Of a stretch of 64,000 nt of DNA, positions 6,992-15,640 are shown piece by piece (within the stretch, counting starts at the first letter, position 1; each line of letters starts with the position of its first letter). A program made the position numbers and the translations under genes. The stretch lies in the NCBI GenBank assembly GCA_024233395.1, contig JACKPR010000004.1:235131-299130 (forward strand). The letters are read 5' to 3'. A model generated the notes under the pieces. The model was given only the letters and a program-made list of their open reading frames with translations, made no database searches and was not told the DNA's origin. The stretch is from Chlamydiales bacterium. Its GTDB lineage: Bacteria; Chlamydiota; Chlamydiia; Chlamydiales; Simkaniaceae.

Positions 6992-9172
6992 ATGGATCAA
7001 CTCAGTGGATTTATCGATCATATTATTTTTTCAAGCGAGGAGACAGGGTTTACTGTTGCTCGTCTTAAAACACCACGTGAGCAGGGGCACATCACTGTGG
7101 TAGGGTCTCTACCTGGGGTGAATCCTGGTGAAACCCTTCATTGCAAAGGAACCTGGAAACATCATCCACGACATGGAAGACAGTTTGAAATTGAAGCTTT
7201 CGAACTCACAGCTCCCGTCGACCTATTAGGAATACAAAGATATTTAGAATCAGGGATGGTTAAGGGGATTGGTCCCGTTTATGCTGAGCGGATCGTGAAA
7301 GAATTCGGAGTGAAAACCCTTGAGGTGATTGATAAAACCCCTCATCGTTTGACTGAAATCCCTGGATTAGGGGCAAAACGGGTCGAAAAAATTGAAGCGT
7401 GTTGGAACGAGCAAAAAGGAATTCGAAATGTGATGATCTTTTTACAAGCGCATAAAGTTCGCCCCTCTTTTGCTCAAAAGATTTTTAAGCGATATGGGGA
7501 AGAAAGCATTGATAAGGTAAAAGAAAATCCTTATTCGCTTGCCAAAGAAATTTATGGAATCGGGTTTAAATCTGCTGACGAACTTGCTCAAAATTTAGGA
7601 GTTGCTAAAGACTCTCCTATTCGTATTAAAGCGGGGATTGAACATGTTCTTTGGGAATTGAGCAATGAAGGACATGTCTGTTTTCCTAAAGAAGCTTTTA
7701 TTCCAGAAGGAGAAAAAATCTTAGAGGTTGAGGGATCCTTAATCAAAGAGCAAATTGCCGCGTTGGAACTCGAAGGACATGTGATGGTCGAAGAGTTGGA
7801 AGGGGTCCCTCATATTTGGGTCCGTCCCCTCTATAATGCAGAATGGGGAGTCGCACGGGAACTCAAACGAATTCATGATGCCCCTTGCAATATCCGTCCC
7901 GTTTTGATTGATAAAGCAATTGAATGGGCGCAAGAAAAACACCGGATTCGCTTTGCAAAAGAGCAAAAAGTCGCCATCTCAAAAAGCTTAGAAGAAAAAA
8001 TTCACATCATCACAGGGGGGCCAGGAACGGGGAAAAGTACCATTACCCGCGCTATTCTATCGATTGCATCACGGGTCACTGATAAAATTACCCTGGCAGC
8101 GCCAACGGGGCGAGCAGCAAAACGGATGACAGAAATTACCGGAAAAAAGGCTTTTACTATCCATAGCCTGCTAGAATTTGATTTTAATGAAGGTGGATTT
8201 AAACGGACCCGCGACAATCCTTTAACTGCCCGCCTTATTATCATTGATGAAGCCAGTATGATCGATACCCTTTTGATGTATAGTCTTCTCAAAGCAATCC
8301 CTGATGAAACCCGTGTGATTTTTATTGGTGATATCGATCAACTTCCCAGTGTTGGAGCAGGAAATGTCCTCAAAGATATGATCTATTCTGAAACCATTCC
8401 TATGACCCGCTTAAAATTCATCTTTAGGCAGGGAAAAGGCTCGCGCATCGTCGCCAATGCACACCGGATTAATGCGGGATATTTTCCAGAAACAGAACAT
8501 GAAAAGGGAAGTGACTTTGTCTTTTTTAATGTAGAGTCTCCAGAAGAAATTCTCTCTAAAATTATTAACCTCATCGAATGTCATATCCCCGAAAAATTCC
8601 CCTTCCATCCTATCGATGATATTCAAGTCCTTTCCCCAATGAAAAAAGGAATTATTGGAACAGATAACCTGAACCATGCCCTTCAACAGAAACTCAATCC
8701 TCAACCTCAATCTTTAGAACGGATGGGGCGTCACTTTAATCTCTATGATAAGGTGATGCAGATTCGAAATAACTACGATAAAAAGGTCTATAATGGTGAT
8801 GTTGGGAGAATCACTTCTCTCGATATGGAAAACCAGGAACTCATTGTAAATTTTGATGGGAAAGAGGTTTCTTACGACTTTTCAGATATTGATGAACTCA
8901 TGCTTGCTTATGCTGTATCGATTCACAAATATCAGGGAAGTGAATGCCCTTGTGTGATCATTCCCGTACACACTTCTCACTTCAAACTTCTTTTTCGGAA
9001 TCTCCTCTATACAGGGATCACCCGAGGAAAAAAGCTTGTGATTCTTCTAGGAACCAAAAAAGCATTAGCGATTGCTGTTAAGACAGATAATGTCAAAACT
9101 CGCTATACAGGCCTCCAATACTTCCTCAAAAACCTCTCAGGTTCTTTATCCCCAGTACTTCAAAATAGTTAG
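6992..9172 (+). CDS. recD2: RecD2-family ATP-dependent DNA helicase
   Basis: 726 aa, the length of stand-alone RecD2 (not the RecBCD subunit). An N-terminal OB-like region and tandem helix-hairpin-helix segments (MVKGIGPVYAERIV, LTEIPGLGAKRVEKI) are followed by the helicase core. Walker A GGPGTGKST is at about residues 342-350, Walker B LIIIDEASMID is about 75 residues further on, and the late motif SIHKYQGSE is near 640. It is a superfamily 1B 5'-3' helicase for repair. From memory, the gene lies next to metG in Chlamydia as well; here a GH64-like gene separates them. Confidence 0.93.
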   Translation: MDQLSGFIDHIIFSSEETGFTVARLKTPREQGHITVVGSLPGVNPGETLHCKGTWKHHPRHGRQFEIEAFELTAPVDLLGIQRYLESGMVKGIGPVYAERIVKEFGVKTLEVIDKTPHRLTEIPGLGAKRVEKIEACWNEQKGIRNVMIFLQAHKVRPSFAQKIFKRYGEESIDKVKENPYSLAKEIYGIGFKSADELAQNLGVAKDSPIRIKAGIEHVLWELSNEGHVCFPKEAFIPEGEKILEVEGSLIKEQIAALELEGHVMVEELEGVPHIWVRPLYNAEWGVARELKRIHDAPCNIRPVLIDKAIEWAQEKHRIRFAKEQKVAISKSLEEKIHIITGGPGTGKSTITRAILSIASRVTDKITLAAPTGRAAKRMTEITGKKAFTIHSLLEFDFNEGGFKRTRDNPLTARLIIIDEASMIDTLLMYSLLKAIPDETRVIFIGDIDQLPSVGAGNVLKDMIYSETIPMTRLKFIFRQGKGSRIVANAHRINAGYFPETEHEKGSDFVFFNVESPEEILSKIINLIECHIPEKFPFHPIDDIQVLSPMKKGIIGTDNLNHALQQKLNPQPQSLERMGRHFNLYDKVMQIRNNYDKKVYNGDVGRITSLDMENQELIVNFDGKEVSYDFSDIDELMLAYAVSIHKYQGSECPCVIIPVHTSHFKLLFRNLLYTGITRGKKLVILLGTKKALAIAVKTDNVKTRYTGLQYFLKNLSGSLSPVLQNS

Positions 9173-9177
9173 CATTC

Positions 9178-9207
9178 TTGATAAAATAATTTTTTACATG
9201 ATATAAT
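9178..9207 (+). promoter_or_regulatory. Sigma-70-type promoter of the GH64-like gene
   Basis: TTGATA and TATAAT with an 18-base spacer lie just after recD2, predicting a start near 9214 and a leader of about 52 bases. The gene is thus independent of recD2. Confidence 0.65.
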
Positions 9208-9265
9208 TAATAACAAGGGGCTAAATTTATTACATTATTAATCATTAAAAATAAGCGAGTTAATT

Positions 9266-11581
9266 ATGGAAATCGATCCAAAAGATCCAGAAAGGGGGAT
9301 CCATAACTTTTCTACTCCATCCAATAAACCTTTAGATGAATCAGGATCACAAAGTTTTGTGGACCTTTTGAAAGAGGCTGGAACCCCTCTTTCTCCTGAA
9401 GAACTAGAAGCTCATTTCAACACCCTCTTCAAAAAACTCGCCACAAATATCTCCAAAGCAAAAAGTCAATACTCCTCTCTTCAAGAAGACTATCAAAAAG
9501 CCTTAGAGCAATTACCTTCTTTAGCAAAATCTGATCAAAAATCCCTGAAAATGAATTGCTTGACCCAATTAAATGATCTAATTGGAAATCTTAAAGAAAC
9601 AATGGAAAAAACTGTCTCAGAGTCATTATCTGATGCTCAAATTAACAAACATGAAACATCTGATGACTTCATTCCTCAGATTTTGGAAACGATAAAAGAT
9701 CCCGCTATAAAAAAAGCTTACGATGCAAAATTTGTAAAAGATCCAGAAACCCCATTTTTATCTTCTACAAATGGTGAGTCTTCCTTTCAATCGACCCTCA
9801 GCAGAGAGCGCTCTCGATTGGATAGAATGAGTATCGACTCTTCTTCTACAACCCCTCATACTCCATCCAGCATTCAAGACTTGGAAAATGAGCTATCTCA
9901 ATTCGGAGCTTCTTCTGGAGATAGAAATGTAAAAGCTCTTGTTGCAGTCGTTCTTAGCGAAATAAATACGCTCCAAGGAAAAGGCCTTTCTCTTAACTCT
10001 ATTGAATCTTGGGCATATGCCGCAATGGTTGGAAAATTCACAGCAAACTCTGAATACTCCATTGGCCTCCAAAACTTGAGTCCTTCAGATCAAGCTACCT
10101 TTAAAACCATTAGTGGTATTGATCAGTTTCAAGGAGTTCTCTCAACTCATGGTTTTAATGGTGCGCAGGTCACTGCTTTAGCACAATGCTTTTCAGATGG
10201 ATCTATTGACCTTAAAAATCCCAATGCAAAAACATTCATGGAGGATTTTTACACAAACTTAAATAGTGGGCAGGATCCCAAAACAGCCGCTGCGAATGCT
10301 TATGCAAAAGTCCCTGCATCCGAATTATCTTCAGAAATGAATGCATTTATTCAAGATTTAAGCCTATGCTCTCCCACTCCTCCTCCTCAACCTGCTTATC
10401 CACCTCCCCCAACAACTCCTCCAGCAGATGCTCCTCCTGGATCGATTCCGGTTTCTATCACAATTCCACCAGGAAAAAACCTGAGTGATATTTATGTTCG
10501 CGTTAATGGACCCGATGGAGCTCTTATCCTCCGACCTGATGGGACTCCTTCAGGAACGGAGCCTTATGGAAAAGACATGTCTAAATATGGCTACCCTCTT
10601 TCACAGTTCAACGCTACAGCAAAGAGTGGAAGAACAATAACGATTTATATTCCACCCAATATTCCTAGTGGTCGCATTTATTTTTCTGTTGGAAAACCTC
10701 TCATATGGGCACAACCTGATATTGATAATGCCTCTGACCCTGACCGTAACACACAATTTACAATGATGGAGTTTACTTCTACCTCCTCCTCCATCTGCTT
10801 AGATGAATCAGCTGTTGATGGATTCTCAGGACCTTCTATTTCCACTCAACCTTACTTACATGGTAAGCCGGATGGGGTTCCTTTTGGAGCCACAGAAAAT
10901 CCTACAACATTTATCAATAATGTGAAGAGTTATATTCACTCACACGTTACAGATCCAGCAGCTCTTAAGGCTTGGATGTCGATGTTTACTTCTATTGGAG
11001 GCATTGACCGCATTAGTTCTCCCAAGTTCCATACCGATGTTTTTGGTCCCTACTTTCAGGATTATTTAAGTAAGGTCTTTATCCCCTACATCCAAAGTAA
11101 CCCTCTTTACTTTGATATCAATCACGATAAATTCATGATGAAAGTCTCTCCCGATGGGCAAAGCCTTGAATATTGCAGTTGGGATGGAACATCTAAAGCA
11201 AAAATCCCTATTTCACAAATCTCGTGGAAATCTTGGCTTTCAGGAAGTCCAGATGGAGTAACGGGTGATCCTTGCGTAATGCAAGGTTTATCAGCTCTTC
11301 TCATGTCAGGAATGGATCTCAAATCTCTTGGACCGACTGGTCCTACCGATGATAAATGCCTTTCAAATTCAACATTCGTAAAGTATGAAAAAGAAGGAAA
11401 ATTCTTTCAGGCATCCTATGATGGAAAACCCATGTATAACGTCTATGAACATGCTATGCATGCTGAGGGATGGAATGCCTATGCCTACGACTACGACGAC
11501 TTGTTTGGACAGGATAAAACGATCACTTTACCTGCAGGATCGACAGAACAGGCTGGATTTTCAATAGCCATGAATTGGTAA
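9266..11581 (+). CDS. Large candidate effector with GH64/thaumatin-like C-terminal region, 771 aa
   Basis: There is no signal peptide. Residues 1-200 are polar and helical with coiled-coil character, and Ser/Thr-rich stretches lie near 165-200. A proline-rich linker covers about 370-396 (PPQPAYPPPPTTPP). After it comes a beta-rich domain with the GH64 beta-1,3-glucanase signature order: GRIYFSVGKPL, then DPDRNTQFTMMEFT, then YNVYEHAMHAEGWNAYAYDYDD and a last strand near GFSIAMNW. GH64 enzymes cut beta-1,3-glucan. Whether this one is active is unknown. A modular protein with an N-terminal helical part fits a type III effector; that is inference. No strong Shine-Dalgarno site is seen. Confidence 0.65.
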   Translation: MEIDPKDPERGIHNFSTPSNKPLDESGSQSFVDLLKEAGTPLSPEELEAHFNTLFKKLATNISKAKSQYSSLQEDYQKALEQLPSLAKSDQKSLKMNCLTQLNDLIGNLKETMEKTVSESLSDAQINKHETSDDFIPQILETIKDPAIKKAYDAKFVKDPETPFLSSTNGESSFQSTLSRERSRLDRMSIDSSSTTPHTPSSIQDLENELSQFGASSGDRNVKALVAVVLSEINTLQGKGLSLNSIESWAYAAMVGKFTANSEYSIGLQNLSPSDQATFKTISGIDQFQGVLSTHGFNGAQVTALAQCFSDGSIDLKNPNAKTFMEDFYTNLNSGQDPKTAAANAYAKVPASELSSEMNAFIQDLSLCSPTPPPQPAYPPPPTTPPADAPPGSIPVSITIPPGKNLSDIYVRVNGPDGALILRPDGTPSGTEPYGKDMSKYGYPLSQFNATAKSGRTITIYIPPNIPSGRIYFSVGKPLIWAQPDIDNASDPDRNTQFTMMEFTSTSSSICLDESAVDGFSGPSISTQPYLHGKPDGVPFGATENPTTFINNVKSYIHSHVTDPAALKAWMSMFTSIGGIDRISSPKFHTDVFGPYFQDYLSKVFIPYIQSNPLYFDINHDKFMMKVSPDGQSLEYCSWDGTSKAKIPISQISWKSWLSGSPDGVTGDPCVMQGLSALLMSGMDLKSLGPTGPTDDKCLSNSTFVKYEKEGKFFQASYDGKPMYNVYEHAMHAEGWNAYAYDYDDLFGQDKTITLPAGSTEQAGFSIAMNW

Positions 11582-11640
11582 TCTATTGAAAATCAGAAGG
11601 ATATAACATTAAACCTTACAATTAAACTTAGACTAAACTC

Positions 11641-11669
11641 TTGAAAATAAAAGAAAAAGTTGCTAAAAT
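11641..11669 (+). promoter_or_regulatory. Sigma-70-type promoter before small basic ORF
   Basis: TTGAAA, 17 bases, TAAAAT. The predicted start is about 11676, 50 bases before the ATG of the 35-codon basic ORF, and no other plus-strand gene follows. Confidence 0.6.
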
Positions 11670-11725
11670 CTAGCTAGGGGCGACCCGGGGTATAAGCAAA
11701 ATAGCCCTAAAAAGAGGACAGAGAG

Positions 11726-11833
11726 ATGAGAAAGAAATCTAAAAAACTGATGCGCAAGGTTTTACGTAAATTCAAACGCAAATCACGCTTTCAAAAAGCG
11801 GTTAAATCATTCAGAGATTTAACTAGAATTTAA
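11726..11833 (+). CDS. Small highly basic protein, 35 aa
   Basis: Nearly half of the residues are Lys or Arg (it starts MRKKSKKLMRKVLRK) and the chain would form an amphipathic helix. An AGAGG sequence lies about 12 bases before the ATG and a good promoter lies 50 bases upstream. It ends three bases before the convergent metG stop. It resembles in kind small ribosome- or nucleic-acid-binding proteins, but it is not bL34, bL35 or bL36. The function is unknown. The alternative is that the transcript is a non-coding or leader RNA. Confidence 0.5.
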   Translation: MRKKSKKLMRKVLRKFKRKSRFQKAVKSFRDLTRI

Positions 11834-11836
11834 GGT

Positions 11837-13828
11837 TTATGCAATGGGGCTTCCTAGAGGGGCCCCTTGTATTTCTACGACCTCCAGGAAGTCATCATTC
11901 CCTGCAGCTAAAATCATTCCCTGGCTTTGAATGCCCATGAGTTTGGCAGGTTTGAGATTGGCGATAAAAGCAATCTTTTTTCCAAGCAAAGCTTTTGGAT
12001 CAGGATAGGCCTTTCTAATGCCAGACACAACAATACGTTTTTCAAAGCCCAAATTCACTTCTATTTTATAAAGTTTATCACTTTTAGGAACTTCTTCTGC
12101 TGAGAGGATTTCTGCAACCCGAATATCAAGCTTTTGAAAGGCATCGAAAGAAATTTGATCTTTGAGATTTCCTGTAGCTTCTTTTAAATCTTCAAGTTGT
12201 TTTTCTATCACATGATCCTCCACTTTAGAAAAGAGCACCTCAGGTTTTGGAAAGGTGCGATTTACAGGAAGGCCTCTTTCTAAAACAGCTTCCCATCTTT
12301 GATCTTTTAGGTTTGTATCATTTCCAAGAAGTTTCCACACTTTTTCAGCAGTATCAGGAATGATCGGAAAAGAAACTAATGCCAAGGCATTAAGAGCCCT
12401 TAAGCAGCAAGCAATGGTTGTGTTTAATCCCTCAGGATCTTTCCAAGGTTTCTTTGTATCAAAATAAACATTTCCCTCTTGAGCAAGTTCCATGATGAGT
12501 TGCGTCGCTTTTCGAAGATGAAAATGAGAATAGGCTTCATAAATCGCTTGAGTAAGTTCATGGATTTTCTCGAGGAACACTTCATCTTCATGTTTGAGGT
12601 CTCCATAGGGAGGCATCACTCCCTCGCATTTATTTTGAGTAAATACAAGGACCCGGTTAATGAGGTTGCCATATTTTCCTAAAAGTTCACTGTTGCACCG
12701 CATTTGAAAATCTTTCCAAGAAAACTCACTATCTTGGGTCTCAGGTGCATTTGCAGCAATCGCATAACGGATTTGATCCGCACTGAAATGTTTAAAAAAC
12801 TCTTCAAGATCAATGTACCAACCAGCTGATTTACTAAACTGTTTTCCCTCTAAGTTATAAAATTCGTTTGCCGGGAGTTCATCCACAGTTTTATAGGGTT
12901 CATCCTGTCCCATTGTCATAGCAGGAAAGAAAATCGCATGAAATGGAATATTGTCTTTCCCAATGAAGTTCACCAATTTTGTTTTCTCATCGCACCAATA
13001 CCGCTTCCAAGCTTCGGGATCCCCTTTTTTAAGAGCCCACTCTTTTGTTGCAGAGATATAGCCAATGGGAGCATCGAACCAAACATAAAGAACTTTTCCT
13101 TCAGCTCCTTCTAATGGAACGGGAATGCCCCAGTCAGAATCGCGCGTAATGGCTCGGGGCTTAAGGTCATCGATATAGTTCTGGGCAAAGTTAACAACAT
13201 TGGATTTCCAATTTTTCTTCTTAATCCACCGAGAAAGTTGATCTTTAAAAAGATCAAAACGGATAAACCAATGCTTTGTAGCTTTTAAAGAAAGGGAAGC
13301 TCCAGTCAACTTTGATCGAGGTTTTTTTAAGTCTGTTGCTTCATAGCTTGCACCACATTTCGGGCATTCATCTCCCCGAGCTTCTTCAAACCCACACTTT
13401 GGACATGTTCCCATGACATACCGATCAGCAAGGAACCGTTGATCCTTTTCAGAATAGAGTTGGTTTGTCACCTTTTCTTCGATATAACCATTCTTTAGAA
13501 GCTGCTTAAAGTAGGTTTGGGAAGGTTCAACATGTCCTTCCCAGGTTGTTCGGGAATAGTGATCAAAATCAATATTCATCTTTTGGAAGAAGTCTTTTAA
13601 GACTTGATGAAAATAATCCACATGTTCTTTTGGAGTGCGTCCTGCAAGCTCAGCACTTAAAGTGATGGCAACCCCATGTTCGTCAGAACCACAAATATAA
13701 AGAACATCGCTTCCTATGAGCCTTTGAAAACGTGCATAGCAATCCGCTGGGAGATAAGCTCCTGCGATGTGCCCAAAATGTAGGGGCCCATTTGCATAAG
13801 GGAGTGCTGCCGTTATCAGAACTTTCAT
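11837..13828 (-). CDS. metG: Methionyl-tRNA synthetase
   Basis: 663 aa, class I synthetase charging tRNA-Met. The HIGH-type motif is PLHFGH (residues 15-20), and a double zinc knuckle CPKCGFEE...CPKCGASYE lies near 140-160. The KMSKS-type loop is KQFSKS near 332. The C-terminal 105 residues are a tRNA-binding OB domain (FDAFQKLDIRVAEILSAEE). Its ATG overlaps the stop of the omega-like gene as TAATG, so the two are translationally coupled. Confidence 0.97.
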   Translation of the reverse strand: MKVLITAALPYANGPLHFGHIAGAYLPADCYARFQRLIGSDVLYICGSDEHGVAITLSAELAGRTPKEHVDYFHQVLKDFFQKMNIDFDHYSRTTWEGHVEPSQTYFKQLLKNGYIEEKVTNQLYSEKDQRFLADRYVMGTCPKCGFEEARGDECPKCGASYEATDLKKPRSKLTGASLSLKATKHWFIRFDLFKDQLSRWIKKKNWKSNVVNFAQNYIDDLKPRAITRDSDWGIPVPLEGAEGKVLYVWFDAPIGYISATKEWALKKGDPEAWKRYWCDEKTKLVNFIGKDNIPFHAIFFPAMTMGQDEPYKTVDELPANEFYNLEGKQFSKSAGWYIDLEEFFKHFSADQIRYAIAANAPETQDSEFSWKDFQMRCNSELLGKYGNLINRVLVFTQNKCEGVMPPYGDLKHEDEVFLEKIHELTQAIYEAYSHFHLRKATQLIMELAQEGNVYFDTKKPWKDPEGLNTTIACCLRALNALALVSFPIIPDTAEKVWKLLGNDTNLKDQRWEAVLERGLPVNRTFPKPEVLFSKVEDHVIEKQLEDLKEATGNLKDQISFDAFQKLDIRVAEILSAEEVPKSDKLYKIEVNLGFEKRIVVSGIRKAYPDPKALLGKKIAFIANLKPAKLMGIQSQGMILAAGNDDFLEVVEIQGAPLGSPIA

Positions 13829-14016
13829 TATTGAGGTTCTTCTTCCTTACGTTTAGGTGGGTGTTTTCGAATTTCTTTCAGAAGTTGAGTAATATTTAAA
13901 TCTTCATTTCCACTTTGAATTTGCTTTTGAGCAACCTCAATTGCATAGTGAGTCAATTCAAAGTTATCTTTAAAAAGAGAGGTATAACTCTCTTTTGTGA
14001 GTTCATCATGCGCCAT
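13828..14016 (-). CDS. Small conserved protein, possible RNA polymerase omega homologue
   Basis: 62 aa. The start at 14016 has AAGGAGG with ideal spacing; a longer frame to 14055 lacks one. It occupies the place of the C. trachomatis small ORF between gmk and metG (from memory, CT031). The core NFELTHYAIEVAQKQI resembles the omega-subunit signature (NRFEL-x-x-x-A-x-x-RARQ), and many bacteria place rpoZ directly after gmk. The typical Arg-rich part is absent, so the omega assignment is a hypothesis. It shares a TAATG overlap with metG. Confidence 0.75.
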   Translation of the reverse strand: MAHDELTKESYTSLFKDNFELTHYAIEVAQKQIQSGNEDLNITQLLKEIRKHPPKRKEEEPQ

Positions 14017-14048
14017 GGTTTCCTCCTTCGCGATGTTTTTCAGCAATA

Positions 14049-14212
14049 ATACCAACTATTAAAAATAATGTGTAGAATTGAACTTGATCTTTTCTGCTAA
14101 AATTTCTTTTTCGATCTCACTAACCAACATGTGGTTAGCTTCGATCTCCAAAAGCAATTTTATCATGAAAATCTCCTCGTCACTTCTCCACATTATTTTT
14201 AATAGGTGGTAT
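14049..14212. repeat. Long inverted-repeat element B (164 bp), forms the end of gmk
   Basis: Arms 14049-14080 and 14181-14212 match in 29 of 32 positions as inverted copies (core CTATTAAAAATAATGTG). A small palindrome (CTAACC-AACATGT-GGTTAG) sits in the middle. The right arm encodes the last codons and stop of gmk. Size and architecture equal elements A and C. Confidence 0.7.
14059..14166 (-). CDS. Possible 35-aa ORF inside repeat element B
   Basis: An ATG with GAGGAG six bases upstream opens a 35-codon frame (MIKLLLEIEANHML...) that ends in the left arm of the inverted repeat. The peptide would be an acidic helix. It lies 14 bases after the gmk stop. It may be translated or may be chance coding inside a mobile hairpin; I recognise no relative. 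Confidence 0.3.
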   Translation of the reverse strand: MIKLLLEIEANHMLVSEIEKEILAEKIKFNSTHYF

Positions 14213-14752
14213 AACGATGCTTTTCAATGCTTCATAAGCTGTTTCTAAGTCGTCATTGACAATTGTATAATCATAAAGTTTAGCCTGCTCCATCTCATAC
14301 TTTGCCCACTTAAGACGTTTCTTCAAGGTTTCAGGTGATTCTGTTTTTCTATTTCTTAGTCTCTCTTCTAAAATCTCCATTGAAGGGGGAGCAATAAATA
14401 TAAATATGGCTTTGATCTTTTTCTTTAATTCTAAAGCCCCTTGAGTATCGATCACTAAGATGACATCCTTACCATTTGTTTGCCCTCTTGTCACTATCTC
14501 CTTCAATGTTCCGTAATGATCTCCAAAAACTGTTGCATACTCCAAAAAGTCCCCTTTTTTTACCCTTTCCTCAAACGCTTCCTTTGTTAAAAAGACGTAG
14601 TCTTTCCCATCAATTTCTCCTTTTCGAGGCTTTCTTGTTGTACAAGAAATGCTCTGAATCACTCTATCGGGATGGGAATCTTTGAGCATTTGAACGAGGG
14701 TCGTCTTTCCCGTTCCTGCAGGGGCACTGATAATAAAGAGTTGTCCTGTCAT
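14180..14752 (-). CDS. gmk: Guanylate kinase
   Basis: 190 aa; converts GMP to GDP with ATP. The P-loop APAGTGKTT (residues about 9-17) and the GMP-binding pattern SCTTRKPRKGEIDGKDYVF are intact, as is the LID region RLRNRKTESPETLKKRL. It is shorter than the usual 200-210 residues. Its last dozen residues (PPIKNNVEK) are encoded by an arm of the inverted-repeat element, so the normal tail seems to have been replaced. The start overlaps the yicC stop by 4 nt. Confidence 0.95.
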   Translation of the reverse strand: MTGQLFIISAPAGTGKTTLVQMLKDSHPDRVIQSISCTTRKPRKGEIDGKDYVFLTKEAFEERVKKGDFLEYATVFGDHYGTLKEIVTRGQTNGKDVILVIDTQGALELKKKIKAIFIFIAPPSMEILEERLRNRKTESPETLKKRLKWAKYEMEQAKLYDYTIVNDDLETAYEALKSIVIPPIKNNVEK

Positions 14753-15630
14753 TCTATATTTGCTAGCTGCTCCCTAATTTTTTCTAGTTCACTTTTCACA
14801 CCTAAAATTGCTTGAGTAATTTCAAGTTCTTGGGATTTTGCAGCAATCGTATTTACTTCGCGATTCATCTCTTGGGTCAGAAAATCTAACTCTCTCCCTA
14901 CGCGAGCCTTATCTTCTTTAAGAATACCTTCAAATTGTTGAACATGTGAAGAAAGACGAGTGATTTCTTCCGTTATATCAATCTTATCAGTAAAAAGAAC
15001 AATTTCTCGGGTCAATCGATCTTCATCAGTCTCATGGTTGATTTTCAGCTCTTCAAGTTTTTTAGCTAACCGATCATGATACCGTCTTGGAGCAAGTTTT
15101 GAGAGCTTTTTAACTTTTTCAATATCTTTTTCAATTTCATTCAGGCGTGGAAGAATATCGGCAACTAAGGCATGCCCTTCTGTTTCCTTCATTTCCATAA
15201 AAGCACTAATTGCTTCATCAAATCCTTGAAAGAGCTGTTTTTTTAATGTTTCATCAGGGGCACTTGCTGAAGATGTTGTTCCCAAAGCAAACTGCATAAT
15301 CGTTGAAAAAGGAATCGCTTCTTTAGAATTATAGCCAAGCTCTTTTGCACATGTTTCCCACTCTGCATGGAACTTTTTTAGCGTTTCTATAGAGGGAATT
15401 TCCAGCATCGGGGTGTTTCCTGCCTCTTTAGTCATTCGAACCGTAATATAGCCTCGTTTGACAACATCCGCTAAACGACTACGAAGTCCCATATCTAAAA
15501 CAAGAAACTCTTTCGGAAGATTTGTATTAATATCTAAGCTTTTCCGATTCACAGAGTGAATTTCAATTAAGAATAGCCCCGCATTTGTTTTTACGTGAGC
15601 TCTTCCATAAGCTGTCATGCTACGCGCCAT
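14749..15630 (-). CDS. yicC: YicC/YloC-family endoribonuclease
   Basis: 293 aa. The N-terminal motif MARSMTAYGRA and the C-terminal block (EGILKEDKARVGRELDFLTQEMNREVNTIAAKS) are diagnostic of the YicC family, recently described as RNA endonucleases. The middle is long-helical. The gene overlaps gmk by 4 nt, an arrangement common in bacteria, and follows rnhB by 10 nt. From memory, Chlamydia lacks a gene at this place. Confidence 0.92.
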   Translation of the reverse strand: MARSMTAYGRAHVKTNAGLFLIEIHSVNRKSLDINTNLPKEFLVLDMGLRSRLADVVKRGYITVRMTKEAGNTPMLEIPSIETLKKFHAEWETCAKELGYNSKEAIPFSTIMQFALGTTSSASAPDETLKKQLFQGFDEAISAFMEMKETEGHALVADILPRLNEIEKDIEKVKKLSKLAPRRYHDRLAKKLEELKINHETDEDRLTREIVLFTDKIDITEEITRLSSHVQQFEGILKEDKARVGRELDFLTQEMNREVNTIAAKSQELEITQAILGVKSELEKIREQLANIE

Positions 15631-15640
15631 AGAGGGAATC

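Noticed and set aside
8411..8710. 99-codon minus-strand frame inside recD2
   Set aside because: Antisense shadow of a well-conserved helicase gene; no ribosome site and no protein-like composition.
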